Counted from the first letter of the stretch, positions 1 to 13,062 are shown. The stretch is 64,000 nt of DNA from Sipunculus nudus (GCA_026874595.1 CM049317.1:15475882-15539881); one strand, 5' to 3'. A program made the numbers and translations. Notes: generated by a model from the sequence alone, not told the origin.

Positions 1-356
1 TATAGATGGCAGTTGTCCCAGACATCCTTGCATGTAACCGCCGCTAGGTATGGCTAGATTCTCTGGGCAGGAACACCAGGGTGCACAAAGTACAGAAATG
101 TAATCAGACCACTAAAAGCATACTTATTGCATTGCTCAAACCCAAATTTTAAATATGTGACACTGCTCTAGTTGGTATAATAACACAGGGACATGCTCTC
201 ATTGGTCAGATTCTTGGCCCTATGCCAGATCAGGTGCTCACAAACTGCCTGTGGCACCTGAATGTGCTGTGCCCATGTCTTCCCAGTGTCGCCTTGGTGT
301 GTTCCCCACTTCCCATGTGTCCTGGTGTCACCAAATCATAAACATTTTTCATCATA
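1..356. other. Intergenic sequence with a short degenerate array
   Basis: No gene seen. Around 265-335 there are two loose copies of a roughly 30-bp C/T-rich unit (CCCA...TGTC..CCT.GGTGT). A third similar stretch lies at about 800-835, on the other side of the MITE at 357-766. The MITE may therefore have inserted into a decayed minisatellite. Confidence 0.35.
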
Positions 357-766
357 CAGTAGAATGTCTTTTATCTGAACATTGTTTATCCGAAATATTG
401 TTTATCCAAAAGTGAAAATTAACTAAGAACTGAAATATAACCTGTTTATTTGAAATCCAAACAATAAAGAAATATTCGTCCATGAATTGAATTTTGATTT
501 TCCAGGTACATTTAGCAATAATTTCAATGTATTTGACATAATAATTTTATTAAATTGATGGAAATTATAGACCTACTAAAAGTGCTGTTGCCAACATATA
601 ATTTGGACTAGCTTCATTCATATATGTCTTTCAGGTCTCTGGTAATCTTGGGTACTCTGGGGCAGGTTGGCAATTATTGTGAATCGTATGGAATCGTTTG
701 ACTAAATGATTGTTTATCCAAAAAAAACCCCTCTCCCCTGATCTTTTCAGATAAGTGACACTCTGC
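357..766. mobile_element. Pogo/Tc1-mariner-like MITE with TA target duplication
   Basis: The left end CAGTAGAATGTC, continuing to TTATCTGAA, is mirrored at the right end by TCAGATAA then GTGACACTCTG. The outer sequence on both sides is TA (355-356 and 767-768), the target duplication typical of Tc1/mariner/pogo elements. The 410-bp body is AT-rich. It carries two further copies of TGTTTATCC near the ends and has no open frame. Terminal inverted repeats of the CAG...TTATC kind are known from pogo/Tigger-type elements, but the exact family is inferred. Confidence 0.65.
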
Positions 767-1469
767 TATATTTAATAGTGTCCAAATATCTCCCTGATAT
801 TCTGTCCCTTCCCAATGTTACCTCGATGTGTTTATATATATCTGTGTATCAAATGTTAAACAAGACATGTTGGAGATGACATCCTCAGTGTGTCTGCCTA
901 GTCCTAGACAAGGATGTAAGGACTTGAGAAATTAGGTCAAGTTCTGCCGTTCTTGTTGAGTAGGAGTATTGTTGTCATAAAAATTTTGAGGTAAAAATGC
1001 AGTCATTTTCAAAAGATTTTGTGATTCTTTATTGAATTTTCCTATTTATGATGTATAGTAAGATTTGTTCTGTCAAGAGCAAAAGTACAGATTCCTGACA
1101 CTGAAGCAAAGTGGGGGGTTTCAGCCGTGAAACAACATATTTCTTGTTAACTGTACTACAAACACTCAGAGATTAAATTTGGTAGATCACCATGTCTCCA
1201 TTGAAATATTTAAGTTACCTACCAAACGTGAAAGAAGCTCTCTGTGAATGTTATTTATAAAATAAGATGATTGAATCATGTTGACAGTGAAGACACCTGC
1301 TGCCGGCGAGACCCCAGAAAAGATGTCCTCATTCCTGGAGACTAACCAAGTATTTTTTTATTTTTAATAATTTATATACCTAAACTTGAATGTACATATC
1401 TGTTACATTTTCCTTATTGATTTTAATGTGAAATATTAAATCAAACAATACCAGGTTTATTAGTCTTTC

Positions 1470-1910
1470 TCATTGCTGATTGGTAAGTCACCAATATCAG
1501 TGCATTTGATTGGCTGTTTGACATCACTGGTCACCTGTTTCTGATTGGCTAATCTCCCTGAATAAAGTAATCCATTGGGCATTTATAATCCCTAAACTGA
1601 ATGGCCATTTTGTAATTTGTGTGGGTTTTTTTTATCAGTCAATGAAGATAGAGAATTCCTGAATGTTGATTGGTCAGATACCAACATCTTTGCGTTTGAC
1701 CAACTTTTGGAAAAGTCAGTCATTCCTTTTAGTGATTGGCCATTCACCCAATGAATGTTTTTGACTGGCCACTGATAACCACAGTGTGCTCATTTCTGAC
1801 TGGCCAGTTGGCCACTGGCCAGTCTTCCATTGTCTATTGAATGCCACTATTTTCCTGTCTTTTTGCTGATGCTCATATATTTTTACCTTTGATAGATTTG
1901 ATTGGCCAGT
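1470..1910. repeat. Degenerate array rich in ATTGG/CCAAT
   Basis: ATTGG occurs at 1479, 1509, 1544, 1574, 1669, 1735 and 1901, and CCAAT at 1748. Most copies sit in the context TGATTGGCCA or TGACTGGCCA. Around 1797-1825 the pattern collapses to alternating CTGGCCA and TTGGCCA. This looks like a decayed short tandem repeat. It incidentally creates a cluster of reverse CCAAT boxes. No TATA box, CpG island or open frame accompanies it. Confidence 0.5.
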
Positions 1911-4650
1911 GAGCACACAAGACTTCACAATTTTTTTAACATGAAAGAGAACTTTACATTCTTGGACAAGGTTAATTTATAAATTTAATAACTGTAAGTA
2001 ATTACATAATTTGTAATCATAAGCTTTTTCATCTAAATAACTCAGGGTTTGGACTTTGGTCTGTTATTTAAAGAAGTTTACTGCCTTATATTTGAGATAT
2101 GTTATTAAACAGAACATCTTATGGTTACTTCTGAGGGACATATGCTAAGAATCTTAAACGGCAAGCCTGTGTTTTGTGCAAGTTGTAATTATTACATGTC
2201 AGCAGGTTTTGCAAATCACCCATTCATGGTAAAATCCTGATGATTGGGTTCAATTTGGTTAACATTAAATGGCTGTTTATTTGCATTCTTATATATTGTT
2301 CAGACATTCAGTAATTTTCCTGTCTGTGGTAGTATTACAGATTCTGTGGTAACAGTGAGGTACAGAGAGTAACCCTTTTTAATTTACTGTTTTATTGTTC
2401 AAATGATTTGGATTAATTTTACAATTATTGAAAACACTGCTGATTTACAATCCTTTATATATATATTTTATATGTTTGAAATATCAAAATCGGTCATACC
2501 TTTTTGCTTTTTAAAAAGTTATTTGTTATATCCAGATATAATCAAATGAAAGAATTTATAGTCATTTAATATTTAGTTCAATAATCATCAAATGATAAGG
2601 GATATAGGTATCAGGAACCCTATTGGTATATTGTTATTAGCAGAGTTGAATCAACAAAAAATTATAGCATCTTTATGATTAATCAACTAAAAACTCAAAT
2701 TGATCTAGACTTTATTAAATCTTGCTATGAAGGTAAAGCGAAAAATTTGTTTCGGCCTCTCTGTGCTTGTTGGATAACCTTTGTGGGAAATGAAAGGCTT
2801 TCAGATAGTAAGCCCTGCGTCATTAATTATGTTGGCAGCAAACATGGTTCCCTTTTACCAGTGTTAGAATTGTCATTTTCAAATAATGCCTCTTATTTGT
2901 AGTTTTGATTGTCATTTCACTGTTGTTATTTGGTGAGCTTTTGTGAAAATATCCTTAGAAATGCTGGCATAGCCTTTCATTGAAAGACTGGAAAGATAAG
3001 TTTTGTATTGGAAACAATTTGGTTGATTGCCTCAAAGCATTTTTTATGCCCACTTTCCCTTTTTTTTAATGCAAATGAAAGAAGAGTCTTGAAAGATTTC
3101 CAAAGATCAAGAAAAGAAGCCAGAGATAGGGCGGCTGATTTTTGCTGCCGGCTGTTATTGTTTGCGTATATTAACTCCAGACCTGAATGACAAAATACAT
3201 CATCAGTGAATCTACAGTTTTTCAACTGCTCCTTTTTCAACTGCTCCGACTGTCCAATAGAATCTAAGCAGTATTCAGGACTAATGTTTGAGTGTGTTCT
3301 GCTGTGTTACTGTACACTATTTTTAGTTTTGTTTCAGAAGTTTTTGTTGCTTACATTTTCTTCAGAAACTACTTTCTAAAGAAAAATTCTGCAGTGTTTT
3401 AGCTTTCCTTGCTTGCTAGAATTTGACAGCTGAGTACACTTGTGACAGTTTGACTGCTAACTGGTAGAACTTGACAGGATTTATAAGCACTATTCATGGT
3501 TTGACATTAACAAGAAGTAGAGGCAATAAATTTCTGTGATTGTGGAAAACAGACAGAATTAGTGGAAAACGCAGTTTGAAATGGAATTTGCTACCTGACA
3601 AGGAGAATTAGTAACCAGAAAAAAGTCAAACTTTCATCACTTAGTTAAATGGTATTTGGAATTGGTCTCAGAATTTGAGAAAACCAAGATTGTTTAATTT
3701 AAATTTGCAATGGTGCTCCTGCACTCATTCACTAAAGGTCAAATAAGCACAAATGTTACGTATTACATAAGCTATGTCCTTTTTTCCATAAATAGAATTG
3801 TTCAAATCGATAATCTATATTTACTTTTTTCCACTTTGAATTGCACCAGCAGTCATGTTATTCCTAAATCAGCAATTATTTTAAACAAGATTTTATGTCG
3901 TCAGTTTGCAGTCCATACATCAATGTATAATACTGATCTTGAGACGTAGGGCTGTCATCAGTTTTTTTTCTTAAAAACTTGTGAGTCAGCTTTCATGACA
4001 ATTAAGGCCATGTAAAAAACTTTTCTAAGTTTTTTACATTTTTCTTTCTATTTTCATTAAAAACAGTAAAATTAGCAATGTTGAGAGCAAATATAATGGA
4101 CCTGGTCAAATGAAACAGAATTGAAATGGAATTTGGTGATGGATGCAATGAAAAACATTGTTTAAAAGCCCGTCATATGACAGGTGTATTATGGTATACC
4201 TACCGTAAGTCCATCTATCTGTTAACTTTTAGCGTCACCACAATAATTTACCAGAGCTTTGATAGATTTTCACCATAACTACTTACAAAGAAATTATCTC
4301 ACCCAAGTTATTGTCTAAGACTTTTGAGTCCAAGTCTGAAATCCTGAAAAAGGTGGACTTAAGATCTTGACAAATTCTAAGTCCAGACACAAGCCCTACA
4401 TCACTGCCTCCCTGGGTTTGGAATTAGGGGTGTAGCAATGCATCAAATATAACCCCTCAAGTAAATTGTAATCATTTCTCATAACCTCTGCATCCACTGA
4501 TTCATTTTAATTATAATATATCTTGCATGTACCATTCTGAACCCCTTAGTATTCGGTTAAACAAAGGTCTACTGTACTAATCAATCTTTGAGAAACCTAA
4601 TAATGTAATCTTTGAACTTACTTAAACCTGTTTAGTCAAACATCCACAAT
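1911..4650. other. Unique AT-rich intergenic DNA
   Basis: No repeat family or gene recognised. Short open frames (for example a 75-codon frame at 2675-2902 on + and an 87-codon frame at 2977-3240 on -) have no recognisable motif, and the region 3008-3190 is open on both strands. I treat them as chance frames. Confidence 0.5.
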
Positions 4651-4990
4651 TTAATTTTAGTGTAATTAAAAATTTCATCATCAGTAAAATGATTTCAAAT
4701 GTTGAAGCTATACTTTAATTACTATATCATAGTGAATTAGTCAGAGATAAAAATACATTTATGCAGGGATATTTCAATTACCGTTTAATTTCCATATCAA
4801 TGTTTAATTTCCACAGTATATGTTTTTAATATTTTTAGTTTTAATTGTAATTTAAAATTTTATCAACATTAAAATAATTTCAAATGTTCAAGTGATACTC
4901 TAATTACTATCACAGTGAATTAATCTGACATAAACATACATTTATACATGGATATTTCAATTACCATTTAATTTCCAGATCAATGTTTTT
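4651..4990. repeat. 185-bp tandem duplication, AT-rich
   Basis: Two adjacent copies of an AT-rich unit are visible. The marker ATTTCAAATGTT occurs near 4692 and again near 4877, followed in both by ACT.TAATTACTAT, AGTGAATTA, ATACATTTAT.CA and GATATTTCAATTACC. The offset is about 185 bp and the copies differ at scattered positions, so the duplication is not recent. Confidence 0.7.
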
Positions 4991-5180
4991 AATAAAAATA
5001 GCAAATGCTACTACAATTGATATTAAAACTGTAATCGCTTAACAGGTCCTCAGAAAACTGACAAAATCTCATTTCTGTCAGACTAAAGTTGGTTGCTGAT
5101 GATTTCTAATTATTCTGGCTATTAATCACTGATGAACATTATTTATGTGATCACAGTATTTGTGAATATTACAGTTATTA

Positions 5181-7097
5181 CAAGGGACCCATGGGTCACA
5201 GCGCTCAGCTGATCATGATTGAACTACAAATGTAACACCATTGTGATACTTATTGAGTCAATAAAGCTTACAAATATCATGGACATGTTGGGCTATTGTA
5301 AAGGAATATCATGACATTAATATGTGAGTAAATGATATATGAAATAACCTGACTGATAGATTAATATGGAGTAAAATATAGTGATTTATTTTTTATTTAT
5401 TTGGGAGAGGTTGAAAAAAGCAATTTATTTGAGCAAATATGAATGCAATGATATTATACCAAGCAGTGGTAGAATGATGATAAGGCTATTTGTTGAAGGA
5501 TCTATAGTGTATGGAAGTCTGCAAGATTTCAATTTGACAGATGTAATGTTATGATTAACTATGCTGATGAAGAATTTATGAATTTGTGACTGTATGATAT
5601 GATATCTCTTCGGTCTTGACAAGGTCCATTATTTTGATGCCCACAACATCTACATACTTACACAATATTGACATAATTTCTGGCATGTACATAGGTACCT
5701 TTGGACAAATTATTTATACAAAATATAAATATATGAATATATCTGATTCATCTTGTTCTTGTTTACGGAGGCTGACATTGGGATGGGGCTGGAGAAGGGA
5801 ATAGAGTGGGCAGCAAGGACTGGATGTAGAGAGATAAGGAGAGAGAGAGAGAGAGGGGGGATGAAGCATTCAACAGTACTTACACACCTGACAGTACATA
5901 AACACCTGAAGGTTAAAATCTAAATATTATGAAATGAGGATAAAGTTTGAGAGGAAAAGGTAATCTAGGCTATGGTTGGTTGATATGATTAAAGAAATTG
6001 TTGCTAATAATATTTTGAGATCTGACCCTGCATTTCCATTTGTTACCTTTTTGATAAGCTGTTGACAGTTCAACAGTTTACACATTTGTCTAATGAGACC
6101 CAACTTATTTAATAAACCTTTTTTTCAATTTTATGATATGTATACAGTTGCCATAATGTCCCCACTCCACAGGTGGAATGACTTGATATGGGGGGGGGGG
6201 GGGAGGGTTATGATGGGAGATACAACCCCTGTTTCTCTGTAGATATTTTCTTTAATTATTAAATTTTATGCTATAGCAATAGAACTATTGTCCACAGTAC
6301 CAAGGAGCTAGGACTCAGTGGGGTGAAGAAGGGGATAGTGGGAGTTACAAGACCCTTCCATATACATACAGGATATAAAATTTAATTCAACAGCATTTAT
6401 ATGAAAAAGTTTATTCATAATCATTAAATATTTAAAACAGTCAGAAAGATGGAGAAACAAAGCAAATCATTCATTCCCATGCTACTGAGCCAGGAATAAT
6501 TAACAATATTTGCATTAATTCCTTTTTTTTTCATTACATCATTTTTTTCCAGGTTTAAAAATGTTACTATACATTTACAATATAACATATATATGTAATT
6601 GTGAATATTTCAGTTGATTCACATTTCTAAATTGCTTAAACATTTATAGATAATTAATCTGGTTTATAATACCTGTCAACAGGATGGAATGGAGGGAGGA
6701 TGGGAGGCATGGGGGGGGGGGGGGACAGAGAGAGAGAGAGAGCAGGAGAGAGAGAGCTAGACTATCATGGAGAGAGAGGGAAAGAGAGAGAAGGGCTCTC
6801 TGGTAATTACTGCCTGACCCAGCCTGACCCAGACAATCACAGAGTGATAGGTCAGAAGTGAAGGTGTTATGTAACAGTGCATTTATACTGCTTGAAAACT
6901 TAAATGAAATCTACAGTTTTTGATCAATTGGTTTCAGATTTCAGAATTTTACAGATGAAATGCTTATGTGTACATGCTGTGAAAATTAAACCCACAGTAC
7001 TAACATAGATAAAATTTGAATATTATAATTTTTTTAAATCGTATCAGAAAAAAAGAAGAAAAATTATTCTCAGCTATGAAACTAATACATGTGTTAA
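5181..7097 (+). mobile_element. Element AB, copy 1, 5' part (interrupted)
   Basis: The head starts CAAGGGACCCATGGGTCA with the key GCTCAGCTGA at 5203-5212. The first ~650 bp (to about 5830) match 39409-40060 almost base for base apart from small indels, which defines the family. A GA-rich tract (about 5829-5863), a 14-bp G run (6190-6203), a second G run (6711-6724) and GA repeats (6725-6793) follow. From about 6890 the start of the B-type unit appears (CTACAGTTTTTGATCAAT, then TTTCAGATTTCAGAATTTTA), as at 10970 and 41180. No 3' tail is present before element C begins at 7098. This piece and 10166-11665 are best read as one element split by C. Confidence 0.65.
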
Positions 7098-7277
7098 CAA
7101 GTGACCCATGGGTCATGACGCTCAGCTGACTGGGAAGAGATTCGCAAAAGGAAATTTTATCATTAGAATGGTAGTATATACCCATTCAACTGAAGCATCA
7201 AACAGATTAACCAACAGGCCAAGATTTAGTCTGTATTTATATATCTCAAAAATAGAGAAAAATGTGTAAACTTTTAA

Positions 7278-8441
7278 AACTAGAATACGGGTAACCGACA
7301 AGTGACTACATGTATCTGCCAAAATCGGATAGTGAGGCATGGATTGAGTGGCAAGGGGAAATAGAGTGAGGTATGTTGCATATTAGCATGGATGTCTGCA
7401 GCCTAAATGTGTATGTAGGTTGTGCCACCTACCACAAATCCAGAAAGCTGTCGAAGTTGTATACACCTGCAAAATTTTAGGCAGAAAAGTCAAACCACTA
7501 CATGTATATGAGCGATTTTTGTCCATGGCAGACAAACAGACAAACACTGTGCAAAAATCTTTGCAGGTAACCCCTCCAGTTTTATGTATGATAAAGACCA
7601 ATGTGAGATCTAAACACATGCACAATTTTGGCCCAATCGGTCAAATGGTTCCTGAGATATGAGCTTGGATGTGTGCAGCGTTAACTAGAATGTAGGTGGC
7701 GCCACCTGTCATAAAATCAAGAAAGCTGTCCACGATGTATAAACCTGCAAAATTTTAGGCAGTTATGTCGAACCACTTCAGAGAAATGAGTGATTTTAGG
7801 CCACGGCAGACTAACAGACAGACGCTGTGCAAACATTGTTACAGGTGGCGCCACCATTTTTTGTGTATGTTACAGAGCTATCAAAGAGTTTTTATTTCCT
7901 GATCGGTCAAACGGTTCCCAAGATATAAGCTTGGATGTCATCAGCGTGAACGTGAACGTAGGTGGCGCCACCTGTCATAAAATCAAGAAAGCTATCCTGG
8001 ATCAATATGCATGAGGAATTTCAGGTGAATTAGTCAATTCACTGCAGAGATATGAGTGATTTTAACCCAAGGCAGATGAACAGATGGACACTGTGCAAAC
8101 ATGGTTACAGGTGGCGCCACCATTTTTTGTGTATGTTATAAAGCAATCCAAGGGCTACATTTGTATCAATTTTATTTCCTGATCGGTCAAACGGTTCCCG
8201 AGATATGAGGGTTTATGAGTGGAAACAGACCCACAAATGGACACTGGATAGAGAGGAAAGGTCAGAGGTCAACGCAAATTGGTTAGGCACCAGTTCACAT
8301 GTGACCCGATAATAGGTGTAAGTTTGGGAAAAATCGGTCCATTATTCTCCGAGGAGCTCTCTGGAAACGAATGCCGCCGCGGTGGAGGAACTCGGTCAAA
8401 AACATAGTATCCGCAAAACTTCGTTTTGGCGGATACAAAAA
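7278..8441 (+). mobile_element. Element D, copy 1, nested inside C
   Basis: The 5' start is AACTAGAATACGG. The left key GTATCTGCCAAAA (7312-7324) is mirrored by the right key TTTTGGCGGATAC (8424-8436), which forms a terminal hairpin with GTATCCGCAAAAC (8407 on). Internal units of roughly 120-150 bp carry exact GGTGGCGCCACC at 7695, 7844, 7961 and 8110, each followed within about 100 bp by a TTCC(T/C)(G/A)AGATAT(G/A)AG phrase. The second C copy (about 58600-58630) runs directly from the C head into AAATACAGGTGGCTCC without this segment. That is a natural empty site showing D is an insertion. D copy 2 (25516-25940) is a shorter relative. Confidence 0.75.
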
Positions 8442-10131
8442 TACAGGTGGCTCCACCAGTCTGCAGAAACTAATAAAAACACTTAATGGTCAATATCCAT
8501 GCAAAAAATCATGGTGATCTCTGCATTAGTTGTTCAGATACTTCAGTTTTTGTATCAAATTGTCCATTATTCTGAGGGATACTTCGGAGTCCTATAGCTT
8601 GAAGGATATGGGTAACAGAGACCTAATTTCAAGTTTCCACAGGCACCTTTCATGGGCCTCCTTGCATGACAAGAATGAAGATTCTAGGTCCAGTTGTTGC
8701 GATTTGTACCCTGTTGACAGATAAACACATCTTTAAAGGTCTCAAAAAAAAGAAAAAAATTTGTAAAAATTTGAAAAAAAATAGAGGTGGCACACCCAGT
8801 CTGCAGAAACTGATGGAACAGCTCATGATCAATATGTATGCCGAAAATCATGACCATCAGTGTTGTAGTTATTGAAATACTGCAGTTTTTGTATCAAATT
8901 TTCCATTATTCTGGGGGGGGGGGGTATTTTGGACCCATACAGCTTAAAGAATATGGGTAACAGAGACCTAATTTCAAGTTTCCATGGAGACTTTTCATGG
9001 GTCTCCCTGTGTGTCAAGAATGAAGATTCTTGGTCCAGTTTTTATGATTTGTGCCCTGTTAACAGATGTTCATATCTTTAAAGGTCTCAAAAATACAGAA
9101 AAATTTCGTAAAAAAAAACCTAACAAATACAGGTGGTGCCACCAGTCTGCAGAAACTTATGAAACACTCCATGATCAATATCCATGCAAACAATTATGGT
9201 TATCTCTGCATTAGTTGTTCAGATACTTTAGCTTTTGTATCAAATTTTCCATTATTCTGAGCTGTACTTTGGAGTGCCATAGCTCAAAGGATATGGGTAA
9301 CAGAGACCTAATTTCTGGTTTCCATGGAGACTTTTCATAGGTCTCTCAGTGTGTCGAAAATGAAGATTCTAGGTCCAGTCGTTACGATTTGTGCCACGCT
9401 AACAGATGACAGCATCCTCAAAGGTCTCAAAAATAGAGGAAAAAATCGTAAAAAATCAAACAGTACAGGTGGCGCCACCAGTCTGCAGGAACTGATCGAA
9501 CATCTCATGATCAATATGTATGCCAAAAATGAAGACCATCAGTGATGTAGTTATTGAAATATTGAAGTTTTTGTATGAAATTTTTTACTATTCTGGGGGG
9601 TACTTTGGGGCCCCATAGCTCGAAGGATATGGGTAACAGAGATTTAATTTCTGGTTTCCAAGGAGATTTTTCATGGACCTCTCAGTGTGTCAAGAATTAA
9701 GATTCTAAGTCCAGTCTTTATGATTTGTGCCTTGTTAACAGATGTTCAAATTTTTAAAGGTCTCAAAAATAGAGAAAAAAATTTGTAAAAAATCGAAAAA
9801 TACAGGTGGCGCCACCAGTCTGCAGGAAGTGATGTAACATCTCATGATCAATATGTATGCTAAAAATCATGACCATCAGTCAAGTAGTTAATGAGATATT
9901 GAAGTTTTTGTATGAAATTTTTGACTTTTCTGGGGGGTACTTTGGGGCCACATAGCTCGAAGGATATGGGTAACAGAGACCTAATTTCTGGTTTCCAAGG
10001 AGATTTTTTATGGACCTCTCAGAATCCCAAGTTACAAGGTTCTAGGTCCAGCGGTTACGATTTGTGCCTGGTTAACGGACGGACAGACGGACAGACGGAC
10101 AGACGGACGACGGACAAAGAGTGATCGCTAT

Positions 10132-10165
10132 AGCTCAGATGACTTTCAGTCAGCTGAGCTAAAAA
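10132..10165 (+). other. 3' terminal hairpin of element C
   Basis: The stem AGCTCAG-(A)-TGACT pairs with AGTCA-GCTGAGCT around a TTC loop and is followed by AAAAA. The same hairpin occurs at 11632-11660 (AB copy 1), 42539-42567 (AB copy 2) and, with a slightly degraded end, 60306-60333 (C copy 2). Its right arm contains the inverse of the 5' key GCTCAGCTGA. A hairpin just inside the 3' end is a known Helitron/Helentron feature, so this may be a transposition terminator, which is inferred. Confidence 0.7.
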
Positions 10166-11665
10166 TAATCCAAGGATCAAAACACCCAATATATTATACA
10201 AGGAGCAAACTGGAGTTGGGAATGTTTAATTTTATTAACTGAAATAAAGGAATCAGTAATATAAATTTTGATTATTTAGCCAGTATCATGTAACAGCTGA
10301 AACAGCCATGAATCTTTATGTCATTCAGATGAGTCAATGAGTCAAACTCATTAACATCTTTAATGAGCACTTGTCTGAGTAATATTTTGATTTTTTTACA
10401 TATTTATTTTTATTTTATTTTGTAATAAATATAAACCAACAAATTAAACACCTGCAAAAGACCTGGAAATTAAGATTAATTTGATATAATCAACTGCATC
10501 CTTGTCTATCATTAACTTGCTTCATATAATCCCTAATAGTAAACAACAATTTTATTTAATTATTTATATTTCATTTTTATGATTGAAATGAAAAATACCC
10601 AATGGTGACTGCATGGTGTCATTTGAAATACATTTTCAGCCATCAATGGAAGATCCAAAAATCATCAGTAATTGCAAGGTAATTTCCTGCTACTCATTAA
10701 CAATAAAATTCCTTTTCCATTTATTTTTCTTGAAGTTCTTATTACAAACCAATACTTTTTTTAATTATTGTTTATTGTTATGTTTCTGGCCAAAACAAAT
10801 ACTAGAGGAGGGGGGTTGGACAGTTAGATCCAGCTGAGGCCACCCAAGAGCTGGCTGGCTGCAGAATGCCTCGCTTCAAGCATGCATAATTGGCCTGAAA
10901 GGTCAATGTAGGGACATATGGATGGGCTTCAGTACAGCCTATGTGTGACATGGTCTAAAAAAAAGTTAATAAAAGCTACAGTTTTTTATCAATTCCTTTC
11001 AAATTTCAGAATTTAGAAGCTAAAATCCCTAGAGTGCATGATGTGAAAATTAATTCAACATTGCTGACAGGAAAAAAACGGGCCATGGCCAAAGTTGGGC
11101 AAAATTTATGGTACTGATTTTATATTTATGCAAATAACTTATCAAATTTGAAAAATTCAGATCTAATTTTGGGTATACAATTGAATCTTGATTAAATGAA
11201 GTTATATCCCTGTAAAAAAGTCTCTAGCTTCAGCAATTCTTATGTTAAGTGAGTAAATATATTTCCTGTTTTTTATAAGGTGCGTTATGTTCGAGCCTAT
11301 AACTTCAACAAATTACACAATACTGACCTGAGTTTTTGTATGTACATAGGAAATGTATGAACGAATATGCAAATCTACTATGATCAAATTCAGCTCAGTG
11401 GTTTTGAAATTAGGCAGTCTTGAATTGTAACAAAAGATTTTTAATGGAAACGGGATTTTCCTTAATATCTCAAAAGAACAAAGTTCTAGTGACCCTATTT
11501 TTGGTGTGGTAGGAGATTTTGGGGACATCTAACTGTATGCCGAATTTCAGATTTGTAGGTCCAACAATTTTAAAACATGCAAGTTTAAGGACAGACGGAC
11601 AGACAGCAGATGGAGAAAGAACCACAACTATAGCTCAGATGGCTTATAGTCAGCTGAGCTAAAAA
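10166..11665 (+). mobile_element. Element AB, copy 1, 3' part
   Basis: From about 10950 to 11665 this matches the B units of 41175-42573. Shared blocks include GCCATGGCCAAAGTTGGGCA, a GTCTCTAG...GTTCAGCAATTCT-like stretch, AATATCTCAAA.GAACAAAG and GGTAGGAGATTTTGGGGACA. It ends in a short GGAC/AGAC run (11591-11612), the hairpin at 11632-11660 and TAAAAA. The inverse key TCAGCTGAGC is at 11650-11659. The AT-rich part 10166-10950 has only loose similarity to the middle of AB copy 2 (about 40620-41150). No matching head lies between the C tail and this tail, which is why I join it to the head at 5181. Confidence 0.6.
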
Positions 11666-12529
11666 TTAATGCATCAAATAATCAATGCACTGAATTGAAG
11701 TCAGTCGTCAATCAATAATAGATTTAGATATCAGCTTCAAAATCAAATAAGACAGAAATTTTGTCTTAACATATTTAAGTGTCAACTCATTGCATAGTTC
11801 ATCTTCTCTTAGAGTCCCATGTTAAAAATGCCACCAAAATACATAATATCAAACCATACACCAAAACAATTAAAAAGTCCATCACAATTTTATATCATTT
11901 CCAAGTTGGCCTCAACTCTGATTTGCAGACTAAATTAGCAAAGTAAATTTTAAATTTCCTTGGAAATAATCAGGTATCTTGACAAAACAACTAATTAATT
12001 AATCTGATCATTATCTTCATCCAAGTAAAGACATGCAGTACAGGTAACTTGACCCCCCTGGTCTCTCTATCTGAAAACACTGGATAACACAGTTTTTAGC
12101 CTATTCAAATCCTATCTTATTTCATGAATACTCTGACCTGAAAACATTTAAGAATTCAATTGCATCAACTGGAGGAATTCTGAAGTGAAACAAGAAACAA
12201 AACAAGTCAATTAGAAATATGGTGCATTGTGGATTAGCAGAATTAAACGTACATGCAAATTTGAATAAACCATCCATCTTCCTGCCATAATCGTTCTATT
12301 ATCTACAAAATTTTAAAATGTGATGAACACGTCTGGTCTCAGCTATCACAGAGCACAGTCTCGATTTACTGGGAGCAAGTCCTGAACAGTTATCTTTAAT
12401 AACATTAATGGTATTAAATATAAAACACTGTTAATTAATTACTGTCGGCCCAGATCTGTTTGTCTGTCTGTATATGTCTACCTGGGCTCAAATACTAGAG
12501 CCAAATTTACACAAGTATATCTCAGACAA
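11666..12529. other. Unique AT-rich sequence
   Basis: No gene, repeat family or signal recognised. The sequence is AT-rich and complex and separates the AB nest from the minisatellite. Confidence 0.5.
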
Positions 12530-13062
12530 TGGTGATGACAGTGTTTAAGACAATGAAGGGGACAGTGACTACATGGGGTGAAAGTTTTAGTAACAATAAC
12601 TTTGACATCACAGGTAATTAACAACAGTGGTGACAATAAATGTGAGAATGACAGTGACCTTAACTTTGACAGGGGCTGACATTATCTACTGTTCATGCTG
12701 ACAGTGATGGTGACATAATAATGACAATAACTTTAACAGGAATGGTGACAAAAGCAACATCATGGGTGGTGACAATAGTCATAGGAGATGACAGAATGAC
12801 TGACAAGGGGTTGACAATAATGGTGACAGCGGCAGTGACAATATTGGTGACATTAAGTTGACAGTGATGCTGACATAAGTGGTAACACTGACAGTAGTGG
12901 TGACAACAGTGTTGACACTGAAGGTGGTGACAAAAGTGGTAACACTGACAGTGGTGGTGACAAAAGTGGTAACATTGACAGTGGTTGTGACAGTGGTGGT
13001 AACAACAGTGGTAACATTGACAGTGGTGTTGACAAAAGTGGTAACATTGACAGTAGTGGTGA
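12530..13062 (+). repeat. 30-bp minisatellite, left half
   Basis: The unit is GTGGTAACATTGACAGT plus GGTGGTGACAAAA (30 bp), itself built of two related half-units. It is well preserved from about 12856 to 13062 and decays leftwards into scattered TGACAGTG and GGTGACA words from about 12530. Because the unit is a multiple of three without stops, both strands are open and give a 10-residue repeat rich in Val/Thr on + and, in one minus frame, Cys/His. I regard this as non-coding. The array resumes at 14121. Confidence 0.8.

Larger units (their letters stand above)
7098..10165 (+). mobile_element. Element C, copy 1 (about 3.07 kb, carries nested D)
   Basis: It starts CAAGTGACCCATGGGTCA with key GCTCAGCTGA at 7120-7129. 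It ends with a GGAC/AGAC run (10077-10125), a hairpin (10132-10160; arms AGCTCAG+TGACT and AGTCA+GCTGAGCT) and CTAAAAA. The body has tandem units of 335-345 bp with the GGTGG(C/T)(G/T)CCACC core near 8447, 8788, 9132, 9468 and 9805. Each unit continues with CTGCAG, ATGATCAATATGTATGC, GGATATGGGTAACAGAGA and AAGATTCTAGGTCCAG. Element D is inserted at about 7278-8441. The head and units match 58440-60340. No transposition protein is encoded. The superfamily placement (pearl/HINE-like) is inference. Confidence 0.75.
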
